Shown piece by piece: positions 1-13,300 of a stretch of DNA of 64,000 nt. The notes below the pieces were generated by a model. That model saw only the letters and a list, made by a program, of their open reading frames with translations, did no database searches and was not told the origin of the DNA. The translations under genes were made by a program, and so were the position numbers. This DNA comes from Urechis unicinctus (Eukaryota; Annelida; Polychaeta; Xenopneusta; Urechidae): contig CM067358.1 in assembly GCA_034190875.2 (NCBI GenBank), forward strand, positions 50,202,343-50,266,342. Direction: 5' to 3'. The first letter of the stretch is position 1. Each line of letters begins with the position of its first letter.

Positions 1-877
1 ACCTATCAACTATAAATATATTGAAACCATGCATTTTGTTCAGAGTGTAAGGCAACATTGGCACTGCCGCAATGGGTGTTTGGACATTGCCAAATATGCG
101 CCACCGTGGGCGAGTGATTCAATCTTGTGTAGGGAACATAATAATTCAAATGACGTAGGGCATAGTTTTATGTAGGCTATAAATTTAAGCAATGTTATGG
201 ACATTATGGAATCTGTTGTAATAATGTTAGATAAAACTGATGCACATAATGATATCTGAAATGATATCACATCAAGGGCACAGTCAATACCTGTGACTGC
301 ACATATCTGATCACGTGCAAAATAGTACTTGATTCTAAATACAAGCCTCATTGTATGTTTATTGCTTTATTACTCAAAATAATTGTCAGTGACTTTTTTG
401 GTCGTTCTTCGTAATGATATTGAGCAATTTGGTCTGAAGCATTGTTTTATATAACAAACAAAAGTAACTTTCAGAACATGTCTTTCATGTCTAAATTTCG
501 TGTATCGTTACGGTGTGTACATTGGGACATAACCATTTACAGGCACGTATATTGGGCAGAGCCCAAGAGATACCTTATTGTTAATTGAACATCTTACGTG
601 ATCATCTCACTTCGCTTATTTATTTGGTATTAATACTTAACGTTTGTCCGATAAGTGTTAATCTGACTACATTAATTAAATGCTACTTTTCACGATCTGA
701 GCTTGGGCATTTAGATCAGGTCTGAAATTGCTTTGGCGACCACTCATAAATATCATTATGTTGTCGTTTAGGCTAACAAATGGTTGACATTTACTAAATC
801 AGCGATATGTGCATCGAAAGTGACCACACGGGACATGCACACTCTCAAAGTCATTGTCTAAATACTGCCATTGATAA

Positions 878-1066
878 ATGATGCGAGCTTATAATTCTAC
901 TCAATATGCAGTAAACGGTCTATGTGTAAATCTGACTATAAGTAACACACACAAACTTTATCGCCATCTCAACCGCTCTTCTCCCAACTCTCTTTCTGTC
1001 CACCTCGACCTCAACCTCTATTGCAGCATAAGTGCGCACCGGGCAATTACCATGTGCAGCACATAA
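878..1066 (+). pseudogene. Module X frame, copy 1 (pyrimidine-rich, decayed)
   Basis: A 62-codon frame whose protein (e.g. AYNSTQYAVNGLCVNL) matches, in the same frame, those at 53,265, 34,538 and 51,848. The second half is a pyrimidine tract ending in a TTGCAG, which resembles a 3' splice acceptor. I do not recognise a protein family. Comparing the first 40 codons with the 53,265 copy, most base differences change the amino acid, so there is no sign of selection on the protein. A pyrimidine-rich strand rarely forms stop codons, so an open frame here is weak evidence of coding. Confidence 0.2.
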
Positions 1067-1380
1067 AATATCAAAGTGAACTGCTTTTTATCTGCAGCTC
1101 AGTGCTATACCCATGGTTGATTTCACGCAAATGGTATATATAAGAACACCAATGAAACAATCTTGAATGGTGTGATAGGTATTAGGTTGCCTTTGTGTTA
1201 CGTGCACTCAAGCCATGTTTTTCTCACTCTTGCGTTGATTCGGATTATACCGCCCACGACATCCTGTTAGCAGAATGTTGTTCTACCCAGCAAAATGTTA
1301 GTCACTGACGAAACAAGTGCAGAAACAGTTTCCTTGATCATTTTTTTCTGCTTGGCACTACCACCGACAACAATTGTAAT

Positions 1381-1530
1381 TTTTTTCAGACACTCAGCAA
1401 GGTAATGGTAATAATTATTAACTCAGATCAAGTGATCGTTCATTCATGGATTATACACGGGTCCACATAAGGTGCGTGCTTCCCGAACATAACAGCATTA
1501 TCTACAGTTCTTCAAATGCAGATTAAAAGG
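1381..1530 (+). pseudogene. Module W, exon-like, copy 1 (stop-containing)
   Basis: A T-rich run ending in CAG at 1,381-1,389 is followed by ACACTCAGCAAGG, exactly as at 35,119 and 53,746. Read in the frame that starts ACT CAG CAA, this copy has a stop after about nine codons. Further down, the short peptide RCVLPEH is shared with the other copies. Family not recognised. It is best read as a decayed exon or simply a conserved stretch of the repeat. Confidence 0.25.
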
Positions 1531-3375
1531 AAGAAATATGTTTCCCTGATAGCACCATCGCTTGATTCTTTATTCGCCGACGACTTATGTTTACGAACAT
1601 TGTATTTTGCTCGTCGGTTCACGTAGTTAGCAATTTCTATACCACATTCAATTTAACTGATTTCATTTATGTGACAGAAAGTAGCCTGACCTTCAGTTGC
1701 AATTGGCAATAATTATACAGCATGTTGGAACCATATTGTGGTATTTGTACAAATAGCAATCGCATTTAGCTGTTTTGGGTAAGCTTTTTTAGCTCTCTTT
1801 GTAATGAATTACTGCCCTATAACGAAAACAATAGCGGTAGTGCGTAATGTTTATTGTAGAGGATGTTAAAGATAATCTGTCCTCATAATCAACAGATAAA
1901 CAAAGTAGCTGCAAGTTCTAGTGCTAAGCTGTGTACACTGGTGGTGACCTCACACAAATAATCAAAGCAGCAGGGGCTGAATTAAAGGAAAATCGATACG
2001 ACATATAAAGCTTATGGCTCAGCATTTGACATAAACACCGCAATCTTTACAATAGACCTTTTATCTATGCTTACCCTTTCAAGGACTGAAATAACACTCA
2101 AAATACAAGATTCCCTCCGGAAAACAAGATTTTCAAGTAAGCGGAATATGCCTTTACAAAAGTCAGGCGAATTATCAATATGCGGAAAGAACGTTTGTGT
2201 GGAATAAATAAAATTCTAAAGAATATGAAATTGTAATCTGATCAGTGCAAAGTATTCGGTGTCGATTGGTTGCCTTATGTTCGCTAACTGCAGATGGTGG
2301 TGTTACTGTGGTTCCTGGAAGTATGTGGTGCTATACGTACAAAGCCCACCTGCGTCGCTAAACGATTTCAGAGAGAATCAGTTACCGAACCATGAACCAA
2401 TGGACAGAAAGTATCCTTTTATGAGGTGGCCAGACTGACAATGGTTATTTGGCATACCTATTGCGCATAAAAATGTGTTTATATAGGCATTAAAACGGCG
2501 GTCAAATCCACCATGTGTTTAGGGTAAGGGCGCAATGATCTGTTGCAAATTCGTTGGACGTAGCAAAGAAAGGAAACTTATTTATTGCATATGGAATCCT
2601 AATTATCCCTGCAGCTTAGACTCCAATGTACCATACGTATTCACATATCAGTGATACAAATGACAGGCTACATTTGGAGGATATGTTATATCAAGTAGAA
2701 TATTGATTGCGAAAGCAAACCTATCCTAAATATATTATTTGCCGATATATTGTTCACTCACAATGTCCAATAATGGCATCGCATTTCGCCCCGCAGTCAA
2801 ACAATCTCTTGATGTAGATCATATTATCCCAAAAACAAGGTTAAAGTCTGTATTACCACCATCCACCTGTGTGATGATCTAAGTCGGGCGTGTGAATTGC
2901 TCCTAGAAATCATTGCATTCACTAGTTGCAACATATAACATGTTTGGCTGACATAACAGCCATTACACAGAAAAAAATAGTGACCCTGACCGGGGTTGAT
3001 CAACTTAGATCGGTTGCTTACAGTCATTTAAAAATCGAAGGTGTCTCTATGGCTGCAAAAGCATACTTAAGAAGTCCTTCATATTTTTAAACATCAGCGT
3101 AATAATAGCGCAATAGGATATGGCTATATTTGATTGGCCCCGACCTCGTCAGTTCATGTAGAGATGATATCTCCAAGCACGTATTCACTTATTGCGTATC
3201 GCCGGCGACGCAACTGCGTGAAATGACAAACCGGTTATTATATAGCTGGTTCATACTGAGAGAGATGACCATAGGGCATGATGAGTAATATCTGGTTGGT
3301 GTTCAGCCACCGCAAAACCTATACCAGTTACCCCCTTGAAAAGGGACAATGGTTCATAATTTGCAGCTTCTGTAG

Positions 3376-3514
3376 AAATTACATGATTACCAAGGTGTTA
3401 CCTCTGATATGGATACACAGAGCAAGTGAACACACCAGAAGCTGTTATTCATCGCGTACACTCGTGTGCCACTCATCAATGAATCATAAAACTTATCAAA
3501 CTATTTTGTCACTG
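3376..3514 (+). pseudogene. Module R, exon-like, copy 1
   Basis: About 139 bases bounded upstream by a pyrimidine-rich TTCTGTAG (3,368-3,375) and downstream by CTG/GTGAGT (3,512-3,520), which together look like 3' and 5' splice sites. The frame ending in phase 0 at 3,514 reads RTLVCHSSMNHKTYQTILSL. Nearly the same peptide occurs in the same frame at 56,261-56,353 and 45,686-45,778. The product is not recognised. The first part of this copy is frame-shifted against the others (a WCSLHKA-like start is damaged). A decayed exon is the likely reading, but conservation by recent duplication alone cannot be excluded. Confidence 0.35.
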
Positions 3515-4325
3515 GTGAGTATCCAAGTTCCTTCTTCCATTCCTCCTTCAGCGAATAATAGATGATACATTTAATCATCGCGTCATCGAAAGCTCTATTT
3601 ATGTTGACACTTCAGTTCCACGCTTGGCACCACGAAACTACCATACATTTCGGTCAACTTCTTTCAGACTTAGTCTTTGAGTAATATTAGTGTTATATAT
3701 TTACATTAGAAATGACATTGTCATTGGATCGCCGGTAATGTTTCACTTCATTAGGGGATTGCTGCAATAAGCTCGGTATGCTTAAGAAAAAAAAAATTGG
3801 AGAGGATCCCAAATACGACTCATGCTCTGGGTTCTTTGCCACTTGCCTCATCATCCAGGTGTAAAGTATGAGGGATAGTACTCCCTACTTCAGTGAACTT
3901 GTATATGACTTACAAATGCATTTGCTAAATCCATCCATTGATAAATGTAGCTAACATTGAATGCGTAGATGTGACAACAACAAGTGACACACATTCTGAT
4001 TGTAATATCAACAGCTTTATCTCTAACACACTTTCGCTCAACATATATTTCTATCTCTTACCCTGTACCTCAGTTTCGCTTGGCAATATCAATGACAACA
4101 TTCATACGAAGCTTTTTCGATATTGCTTTATATGAGCAGCGGATCAATATATCAGCGGTCGATAACATGCAAAGGGTATATATTTGGACACATAGAATAC
4201 TACACGGAAAACACCTAACTCTGTATAAAGCGTGATTGTCAATAAAGCACCAATGTGTTGACTTCTGTAAGCTCCCTTATATTCACATAATCCTACTGTT
4301 TCCTACCACAAAATGTAAACTACTG

Positions 4326-4430
4326 ATGAAAAATATGCCAAAACAGGTTGCTGTACCATTCTTTACATTGCATTTCTGTGTGCCAATGTTGACATTGAAC
4401 TCAATTCATCAACCAGCCATATTCATGTAA
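4326..4430 (+). pseudogene. Signal-peptide-like module, copy 1
   Basis: The short frame contains FFTLHFCVPMLTLN after a lysine-containing start, a hydrophobic stretch like a secretion signal. Homologous copies lie at 28,669, 47,446 and 57,166. All four can be read in one frame over the hydrophobic part, although single-base indels break the frame near the start of some of them. This copy stops soon after the hydrophobic stretch and has no mature domain. The partner protein is unknown. It is probably a relic. Confidence 0.3.
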
Positions 4431-5131
4431 TTTTTGCAAATGTCTACAATTCTGAATAGCAAACGCACACCAATATTCTACAACAAAGTGATACAACATG
4501 GAGGCAGGTGGTTAAGGCATGGTCCAATCAAAAATAACAAGTCTGTGCATGTCACTGACCAGGAATAACCACCATCACTGTCAGTAATAATTGACATTGG
4601 TTGTAAGTCTATCGTTGAATAACCGTATGTATTGCACCCTCATACCAATCAATACAATGCGGCACTGTCTGATGTTAGTAAAAGGCATATGGATAACACT
4701 TATTTACAAGTCAACCTACAATACAAATTGGCCAAAGTCATCTTCATTCCGCTTCTTGCATGCGGCCGTTTCTTACTACTAACAAAAGTGGAGCAATGTT
4801 ATTCCATTACCATTGTTGTAGCATAAAGCTATGTTTGTTCCCTAACATAGTCTTGCTTTATGTAATTAATTAATGAGGTTGGTTTTAGATTAACTCAGAT
4901 ATCCTGGCAACACAGCTGAATCCGGACTTTGTTTGAGCTACTTTTTCACACAGGAACTGTCAAGCTGCACACGTTCAGATTAATGCAGGAGACTAACTTA
5001 TAATTCCGGAAAAGAGAATGCCACAAAGCGCCATGAGGTGAGAATACACCCAGAACATGAGTAATCAATCTGATACGGTCACGTTTGTATGATTCCTGGG
5101 AGTCATCGATGGAGATGTGTACTCAATGTAA

Positions 5132-5314
5132 ATGCATAAAATGACTACCACAGCCCAATTTCGATGCATACAGACACACAAACAGTATGCATTAACTGAA
5201 CTATTTACCCGCCATGACATTTTGTTTCATCTATTCGAGCTCTTGCATAACGAACACATCTCTGAATACGGTAAGCTGTCTAATGAGGCAATCATTACGA
5301 AATCATGTCGCTGA
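5132..5314 (+). pseudogene. Module V frame, copy 1
   Basis: A frame containing HDILFHLFELLHNEHISEYG followed by GKLSNEAI. The copy near 60,040-60,170 reads the same frame with one stop just before the GKLSNEAI part. Related DNA lies at 34,300, 44,350 and 51,950. A GGTAAGC at about 5,270 could have been a splice donor. No family is recognised and no start is supported. It is treated as part of the repeat. Confidence 0.2.
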
Positions 5315-5775
5315 TATAACTACCCAACCAAGCGAAATATTGCTTGACATATTCGAAACTAATTGTATGACTAGACTTCCCGTCTTTGCTTTTGTCCTCT
5401 GGGCCCAATCAGTTGCGCAATAGGATTATTTAAACTCGATCATATGGTTGATATATCATGCGATATGAGGTACTGATAATTTTATCAAGCATTGCACCGT
5501 ACAAATTTTCTCCATATAGCAAATCAATGTCTCTTACATAGACGAGATTCGAGACATATTTCTGTTGGCCATTACTTTTATGCATTCACAACAACAATAA
5601 TAAATAGAATTAACGCGTTCCTCGGCGTTATAATTTAGACACTTCTTGGATAGCCCATTAAGATAACGATGAAGCCTTCCCGCACTTCCATTCAAACCCT
5701 ATTAGATTAGACATAAAGATTTAACTATTGATACAATGTATCGTTTTCAGAATATTTTTCGACACGTTGGCCTTT

Positions 5776-6620
5776 GTTAACAGCAAATTATATGGAGAAC
5801 CCGAGGTTAAAATATTCTTATGCCTAGGTCACACTCGACAAGTGGGATATTAAGGAGCATTTAGTGCCTTGCCGTAAGAAGCTCGTACGATGATGTGGTT
5901 ACAATTTTTAATATTTCTTAGGTATATCAAAATATTATTAATTCTAGCAAGTGTGCCTTTTTTTAAAGGTGGTAAGAGTTCAGTTATTGTGCCTCCCAAG
6001 TTTTATTGCATAGCTTTAATGCATATATTGTGTACTCCATAATTGGATTGAATTATTTAAAGCATCTTCAGGCATTAGGTGTTTTGTATATAATACTTTT
6101 TTCTTGATAAAAGAAAAACCAAATACCCTGATCAAATCACCGTTTACTACATTGACCTTCAACATACATAATTACGTATAAAACACGCGTAACATGCGGT
6201 AAATTACTATGTTTACACAAATAAAGTCCGTTAGAGCCAAGCGCTCAATATTATTATATTTGATCAAAAAGTCAAAAGTCCTGAGTTAAGTCCTTAATGT
6301 CAATTTAATTCCAGGCCTCTAACGAAACAGTCGCATATAATTCCATATACCCACACGATAAGATTATTTTGTACTAAGCCAGAACCCCAAAGTGCAAAAC
6401 GTCAGCGAGTATAAATACGCAGCAAGGACACAACAAAATGGCCGAATCAAATTGTGAGGAGCCCGTGAGAATACGGTCCTCTTAACGGCCCCACAAAACT
6501 GCCTACGGGCCTTCTACGGGCGTAAACCCGTTAGGAGACCATGTCTGGAAGTAGTTCACGTACTTTTTGGCCGCGGGTCCCTAATCAGAAAAGATGCAAG
6601 TTATCCATTATACACAGTTT
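5776..6620. other. A-specific insertion with GC-rich patch
   Basis: The homologous segments at 60,670 and about 44,800 pass directly from the sequence matching 5,775 to the sequence matching about 6,625, so these roughly 845 bases are extra here. Most is AT-rich, but 6,440-6,590 is sharply richer in G and C and in CG dinucleotides. A hairpin of TTTTTCTT and AAGAAAAA lies near 6,099-6,120. No open frame, terminal inverted repeat or target duplication was found. It could be a non-autonomous mobile element, or DNA lost from the other two copies. Confidence 0.5.
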
Positions 6621-9600
6621 TTGAATTGTTACGCAAATTGTTGACAGTAATACGTAGGTGCATGCGCATCTTTTATATATGCTTGATCTACATTAGGCAC
6701 CTAATGTGCCCCAGCGTGGACGAGTTATCACTAAATGATTCCATCTGGGTCGATAAACTGATTGCTCTGGTGCAATACGGGCAGATGGAAGTGGCGCAGG
6801 TAATGATATTTGGAAATATTTTATTTAAACGGCCCACGTCCCGTGTGTGTATTTCATCGCTCAATGGCTGATTATATATAAGGCCATTGAACATGTTGTA
6901 GTATAACTGTGATATATCTTTATTATATCATTATTCCTGTTCATTTTATCAACCATATCCATGCTAAGATCTCACCTATCCCAACTCATGGTGCTCTTTT
7001 TCTATTCAACAATAGAAGCTAGTACGAAACAATACCACCCTAGTCCCTACCTCAACTCTGCCGTCCATCTCCAACCTCACACTCCAGCGCCTTTCCACTT
7101 GATCACTTCAATTCTGGCCATCTGAGATTACTCTCACTCGCCCCCTCTACTTAACCCCAGCTCTCGTTCATCTATCGTGCACCTTATCACGCAACCATTA
7201 TGCGGGTATCTATAGCAGGATGCAGAGGCTATCCGGCAGTCACCGCGGCTACTTTGTTTGCGAAAGATCTCTGCCAATTTGATTGCCTCAAGCAAAATAC
7301 CAGAGACTGCACATAGCTGTTTAATTAACCATGTGGCCCAACATTTGGTCCTTAATAAAATGCTTCAATTCGTGCTTACGGCGATGTATATGTGAATATT
7401 GATGACCTTGTGGGGATGTTGTTCTGTTCGGCTAGAAACACATTAAATAAAAAAACGGAAATATCTCTGAGTGTTATATCGTGTATATTTGTACAAGGGT
7501 GAATTCATTGGTAACTGAACGTGTCGCGTGATCGGCTCACCATCGTAAATACGTGTCATCCGTAGGTCACTTTTACATCCGACCACGTTTTTGGTTTCGA
7601 GAAATTCGGGTGTTATCGGTTTTGAGCAAAGTTGTACCGCATATGCTGCAGAACATATTTCTTGCTATATTATCGCTAAACGTCACTGACGATGTTAGCT
7701 CTAATACTAATATAATGAGTTCTTCTTGCTTTGCTATTGCAGTTTATGTTGCGAGCCTACAAGGTGGATGTTTATCTGCTATCGCTCGTTAAATCTTGCT
7801 CGTCATGAGCTAAGCTTGAAATCAGATCCGAATTTTCTATATCCACTGCTCATAAAATGACCCTTAAATCGGTAATTCTAACAAAACTGTGCTTTCCAGG
7901 CAGCCACAGTGGACAACACTATTTATAAATGCTTTTTCCATTGCTTGTATTGCAATCTATTAGATGTAGAGATACCATTTGAAGTATTTACAAGGCGTAG
8001 TGTCGTCGTAAAATAGCAATGTCTGTTGAGTCAGGATGGTATTGAATCCCCTATTTATCGATCTGATCCTCAATGTTGACCATGTGTCCCTGTGTTTCGT
8101 CAATGTCTTGATGATTACGGTGTTTTATATATAACTTACCTTGACCTAAAATCATTTTATTTCATTATGTGTAATATCCGGTCTGAATGTGATACCATTG
8201 ATCCACAACCTAATAAGGAGTCAGTCGGTCATTGATAATGCCATGGCAAAACTATTCTGTCAACGGAACAAGATGTTATATGATGTTATCTAAAAATATT
8301 CTTTAAAAATCCGAAAGTTTTTGAGTGAAGTAAATACAATGGATGGGAAATGGAGCAACAGGAAAGCAGTAATGGTCGACCGTGTTTATACCTCATACTT
8401 GATCTGATGCATATAAATGAATTCCTAAATCGTTCCTATTATTATTTGAGCAAGTTCTTACAAAGCGAATAACAGATGAAAGGCAGAAACTGATGCTGGC
8501 GCCTGCCATGTAACGTTATTTGCTGCAATTTAAAATACCAAAATTAACCAACTGAGTGTCAAGTAGGTGGACAATTCGAGGCATGATAAACTATTCACAG
8601 TTATCTACGCAAGTCACCATCTTAAACTACCATTTATATTATATATTGCATTCAGTGGGAAGCAAATGTGATGGATCGGATTGATGCAGTATGTAAGTCT
8701 CACCTTATTATTAAGGCTTGCATTAACTTTGATAACGATTCATAAGAAAGACGCGTCTTTATTTTGATTTATTCATAGATATTGTTAACTTTATTGCTAC
8801 TCAGGTAGTAGTGACTAATTTAGGCGAAATGTCAGCTAATATACAGGTTTGCTATGGCTGTATACAAGGCGTTTGCATTCCATGCGTCACATCATTAACA
8901 TCAGTACATCCATTTAAGATAAACCGAAGGAAATATGCGAACCTGACCATGCTTCCACTTGGTTCTTGTTATTGTCCAACTGCTGTTTCACACTACAAGC
9001 CACGCACATCCACCAATAGCATGTACGATACTATAGGGAGGTGCGCAGCGATAATTGAAGATTCTTTACGCTCGGTAAAACTAATTCATTGTGTTTGGCA
9101 TCCTTAACTTTAGATAAGCCTTGAATATATCTACTCCTTCGGGTGGACTGCGTTTGGTATTTGTCTGATCAGGTGTTATCGAAATTATATTGAAATATTA
9201 TATTGCTCATAATCTAGTAAGAATAAGTGCACAAAACACGTATCATTCCTACTTCCTATACTGCTTCAACGACAAAACCGTAAAACAGAGTTGGCTTTGC
9301 ACTTGCCTGCAATACTAGTGACAAGCTACATTCTGAGGTTTTCAACAGCAAACCGCTTTCTAAACTGTAAATAATTGCTAAACGTGTTGCCCCTTAATCT
9401 AGTCATCAAACACTAGTATCATAAAACACCGCAAAAAGACTTCTTTACGAGCATTTCCAATATAAATCAATCATATGTATTGCTCTTATAAATCCATGCA
9501 TGAACTTGTTTAAATGTAACTTGTTTGGATGATTATCATCGAGTCGGCTCTGATTTTACTAAACACGACAGAATTCATTTAGCATCCTTGACCGTAAGCT

Positions 9601-9700
9601 CGGCATTTAGAGACGATATCCCCGAAAGCACGTGATAACACATATTACGTAAAGTTTGCGACGCAAGTGCACAGTCATAATATGCTGGACACAAAATTTA
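6621..9700. repeat. Diverged array monomer
   Basis: Older copy of the ~8 kb unit. Matching pieces: 6,700-6,960 with 44,910-45,065 (A0), 7,280-7,320 with 24,935-24,965, 7,765-7,850 with 25,408-25,490, 8,930-9,110 with 61,405-61,600, 9,340-9,470 with 61,880-61,980 and 31,290-31,390, and 9,590-9,690 with 62,100-62,180 and 3,140-3,230. The matches are short and broken by indels, so this copy is much older than the B/C pair. No gene is seen. Confidence 0.65.
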
Positions 9701-10041
9701 ATTCGCAGATTAAGTAATTATCAGTTCGGTCACCTAGAACATACAAATTACGCCTATATACATTATTGACACACTATTTCAGGACAATGCAACTTTCCTC
9801 GCATGCAATGATATCACTGCCCGACACATATCGACTATATAAGGAAATGCAGTGCTTAGAAGCAATTAGTTTAGTTACACAACTTGTCTCATGAGGGGAA
9901 AAATATTTTAACATTTCCATGCATCTTGTGTCAACTGTGAATAACCCAGAAACTACACACAAATTGTTAAATCTTCACACACAGCTAAATCTCACTGTAA
10001 GGTTCTAAATACATTTTTAACGGACAGTCTGTTGTATATTA

Positions 10042-10356
10042 TCAATCAAATATAAGGTTAATAGAGTTTTTCCAACCATTTCCAATGCATTTTAATGTAT
10101 AGCCTAGTGGCATAATCCTGTATGAGTTGTTACTTTTTCTGAACGCCGTGTTCGTTCCCTTGCGTATTAGAGTGCAACGCCATCCAAAAGCGCTAGAAAC
10201 GGCCAAAAAATGATTAATAGTCCTTGTTATCGCACCAGTTTCTTCTGATCTAACATTCATTTGGTATGTACCGGTGAGTTTTGATACAAATAATGACCTG
10301 CTAGACCTGGCATGACTTGATCTCAATATAAAGCGATCGAATGATGGATCAGACAC
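10042..10356 (-). other. Unassigned 104-codon open frame
   Basis: One of the longest frames outside simple repeats. The protein is basic and serine-rich at the start (SSHARSSRSLFVSKLTG) and ends in IFD. No domain, signal peptide or membrane segment is recognised. I could not find the same frame in the B or C copies. By length alone one or a few such frames are expected by chance in 64 kb, so a real gene is unlikely. A remnant of a mobile-element protein is another possibility. Confidence 0.15.
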
Positions 10357-13300
10357 ACCGAAGGGAATACGTGATCAATATGAAAACAGCACACAATGAA
10401 AGCTACAGCTGGCGAAATGGTCAATAACAGTGTCGATTGTGCCTTTTTGTGCGATAAGCTCACTGTCATCGGTTCCAACTAATCAATGACATTTATCAAA
10501 TTGCATTATCTGAGTATTAGCATGGCAACGATGCTTGATTACCCACTTCCCAAACGCTACCATTACAAAGTCGTGTTTTGTCTCAAACGAGCTATAAGAA
10601 CATCGTTACGCTATAGAGGTTCATCTTTATCCACCATTATGCTCGACCCACATAACTTCAAACTAATATATAATTTACAATTGACTTTGCGTCTATGCTC
10701 ATCTACTCAAGAACCGAGATGACGTCAATAAAATAAGTTGGCAGCACAAATGAACTAAAATTGCTAATAAAAGATTCAATGATGCGTTATGTTTCCATAA
10801 CACGGTCCTGCGTATAAGACGAATTTTGTACCGACAAGCTAACGCAGTGTTTGGATAAGTATTGAATAAATCAGTGGAACAAATGTTGGAGTTTGAAGGA
10901 CAAGTGTGGATATGATCTGATCACTAAGAACAGGGTATATGGTATAGATTGTGGTAGTATGAGTCAAGCGCATAACTATACAGCGCACACGCATAAACAC
11001 CCAACAGTTTCAATCATTTTGGGCTATGGGTGTCTCTCCGTTTCGTTATTTTGATCTCTCGTCAGCGAAATGAACAATGCCATCAATTTCAACAGAGACC
11101 ATTTGCTTTTGACGCCAATGAACGAAGACACTTGGCCACTAGTCAAAGGCATACTTAACTAAATAAATTACGTTTAGCCTTGCTGGATGCTTACATTAAA
11201 TAATGACGCTCCTCTGGATGTAATTGTAACCCTTTTCCGAAACTTAAACCGATAGCTTTTATAACACAACAGAACCACACAAGTCTCGCAAGATCTTCAC
11301 AGATTCCTAAAAGCTTTATGTAGCTGCCATTGATCTACAGTTAAAGTTAGAACTGATAATTTTTCTATAATAAGCGCCACAAGCTCTATTTTGTGGTTAA
11401 TCAAAAGCGCATCGATTACCAATCACATAGACAAAAGCTTTTATCGTTCTGACGTTAATGTCTGCAATTAGCTCCCTACCGTATTTGTGACAGATAATAC
11501 TCATTCGTCGTAGCAGTGCTAGCGTTAAACGACGATAATGTACCGATTGTGAAATAATTCAGCAGCATATATTCTTAATCGGGGATAAATTCATCCGGAA
11601 ATACAGGGGATAAGCCAAGTGATTGTAAGTAGAATTAACGATGGGGCGCCATGTTTTCCTGAGTATAAAAAGTTTTGACCAGAGAACACGATTGTTGTAG
11701 CAATCATCTTACACATAAACCGCTATGAATGATCGCATATAAAAGGCCACTCTCGCCCACACTGTACTTTTCGTAAGCTTTGTTTCATTCGTAGCTATTA
11801 GGGCCAGTGCCCATTTATGTTAGGAAGATCCGGGTAATGGCCGTAATAGGTTTAATACATGCGTCAGTGTAATTGTGATGTAGCGACATGTATTTTATTA
11901 CATTAACGGTGTAATATCAATTGTTCTGCCGGGATGACTATTGACAATTTGGAATCGAGGTCTCTGCTGTTTTACCTATATCATGCAAATATGTACCTAA
12001 CACTGAGTAACGGTTTCTGCAGTATAGCCATGATAATTTTATCAAAGTAGTATGCTGATATCAAGATTCTAAACCAATTTAATATCCAACGACAGGAACC
12101 GCGTATATATTGTAAAGTAGTTTCGAATTATGATGCACTATGGGTTTCATTTCGAGCGCAACTGCGACATAATGTGATTGATGACGACACCATGCAATAG
12201 CATAATCCATCCTATTGGAAGGCCACAACACATGCTTATTGACATTAGCGCTAACATTGCACCTTGCCTGCAAATCGGCAATTCAGAATATATCGTATTT
12301 AATGTTGACATAATTATATGGTAGTAGCTTTTGAGGTTGATCTAATTGGAAATTGATGTAGGTTGCTGTAAGATGAAGTTATACACATATAGTGCACTGC
12401 ACCATGAGAGCATATTTGTGAACTGAACATATTCTAAACCTTTTTCTGTTAAAATATAATCACATTGTATTTGCGTGATATTTGCTAGTGTCTCTAATCC
12501 CTCCTTTATGATCACACTATTTGACATGCCTTCTGTGTGGATGCAAGCAAAATGTCATGTATTGAACCTGGGCATTCCCTATGTATCAAACTGGAGAGAC
12601 CTTCTTGGTCTACTGGAAGTTATAATAGTCCTATTACCGTCAGTCATCAGATAATCCGGGATGACACGTACTTCTTACTAATAACATTCGTTTTGAATTA
12701 AATCTATGCAGAAACAGTGGGACAACGCTGGATATTTATGTATTTTTCACTATTTACATGTCAAATGTTTCACAAATTGTTTCAACTCTTTGTAACGATG
12801 GGCTAATTGACACATGGCAATAATGATTTGACAGAAATGTCTGCTGATCATACATTATGTTCAAAGACCTATGCAGTAAAACATTATGACATGCACGCCA
12901 AATCGTTGACACTGCGTCCGTCTCGCTCAGCTATGGTATATTTGATCTTATTGGAATAGCGATATTGTACAACTTGTTCCATAGCAATGATTGTTGATAC
13001 ATTGGGAATGAGTTTTACTGTGTCGTACGAAATCTGTGCCTTGCATTTCGATCAGGTTTTTGCAGAACAGTCAGGATATTCTTGTCAAGGTAGAATGACA
13101 GCATTCAATCTCTAAAGCAATTTGATAAGTGGCTTCCGATATATATATATATATTGCAATGTAGTTTTCTAAGACATTGCGCAGTTGGTTTCTATTTCAA
13201 ACGCCGTCACACGAACATAACAAAACAAATTATTTATGATGGTATGAAATTAAATAATCTGCTTTCGGTATTTACTGCATGAAATGATGACATGTCAATG

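Larger units (their letters stand above)
1..5775. repeat. Array segment A, close copy of 52.45-60.67 kb
   Basis: Non-coding duplicated DNA. From about position 77 it aligns collinearly with 52,451 onward: 77-1,480 with 52,450-53,850, 1,925-3,030 with 55,135-56,225, 3,410-4,600 with 56,235-57,400, and 4,615-5,775 with 59,540-60,670. The partner has about 2.1 kb (57,400-59,540) that is absent here; that piece also matches 29.1-31.1 kb, so the loss is in this copy. In turn the partner lacks most of 3,030-3,410. The alignment was made by eye; the similarity is obvious but percentages were not computed. No gene is seen, only short frames discussed separately. Confidence 0.85.
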
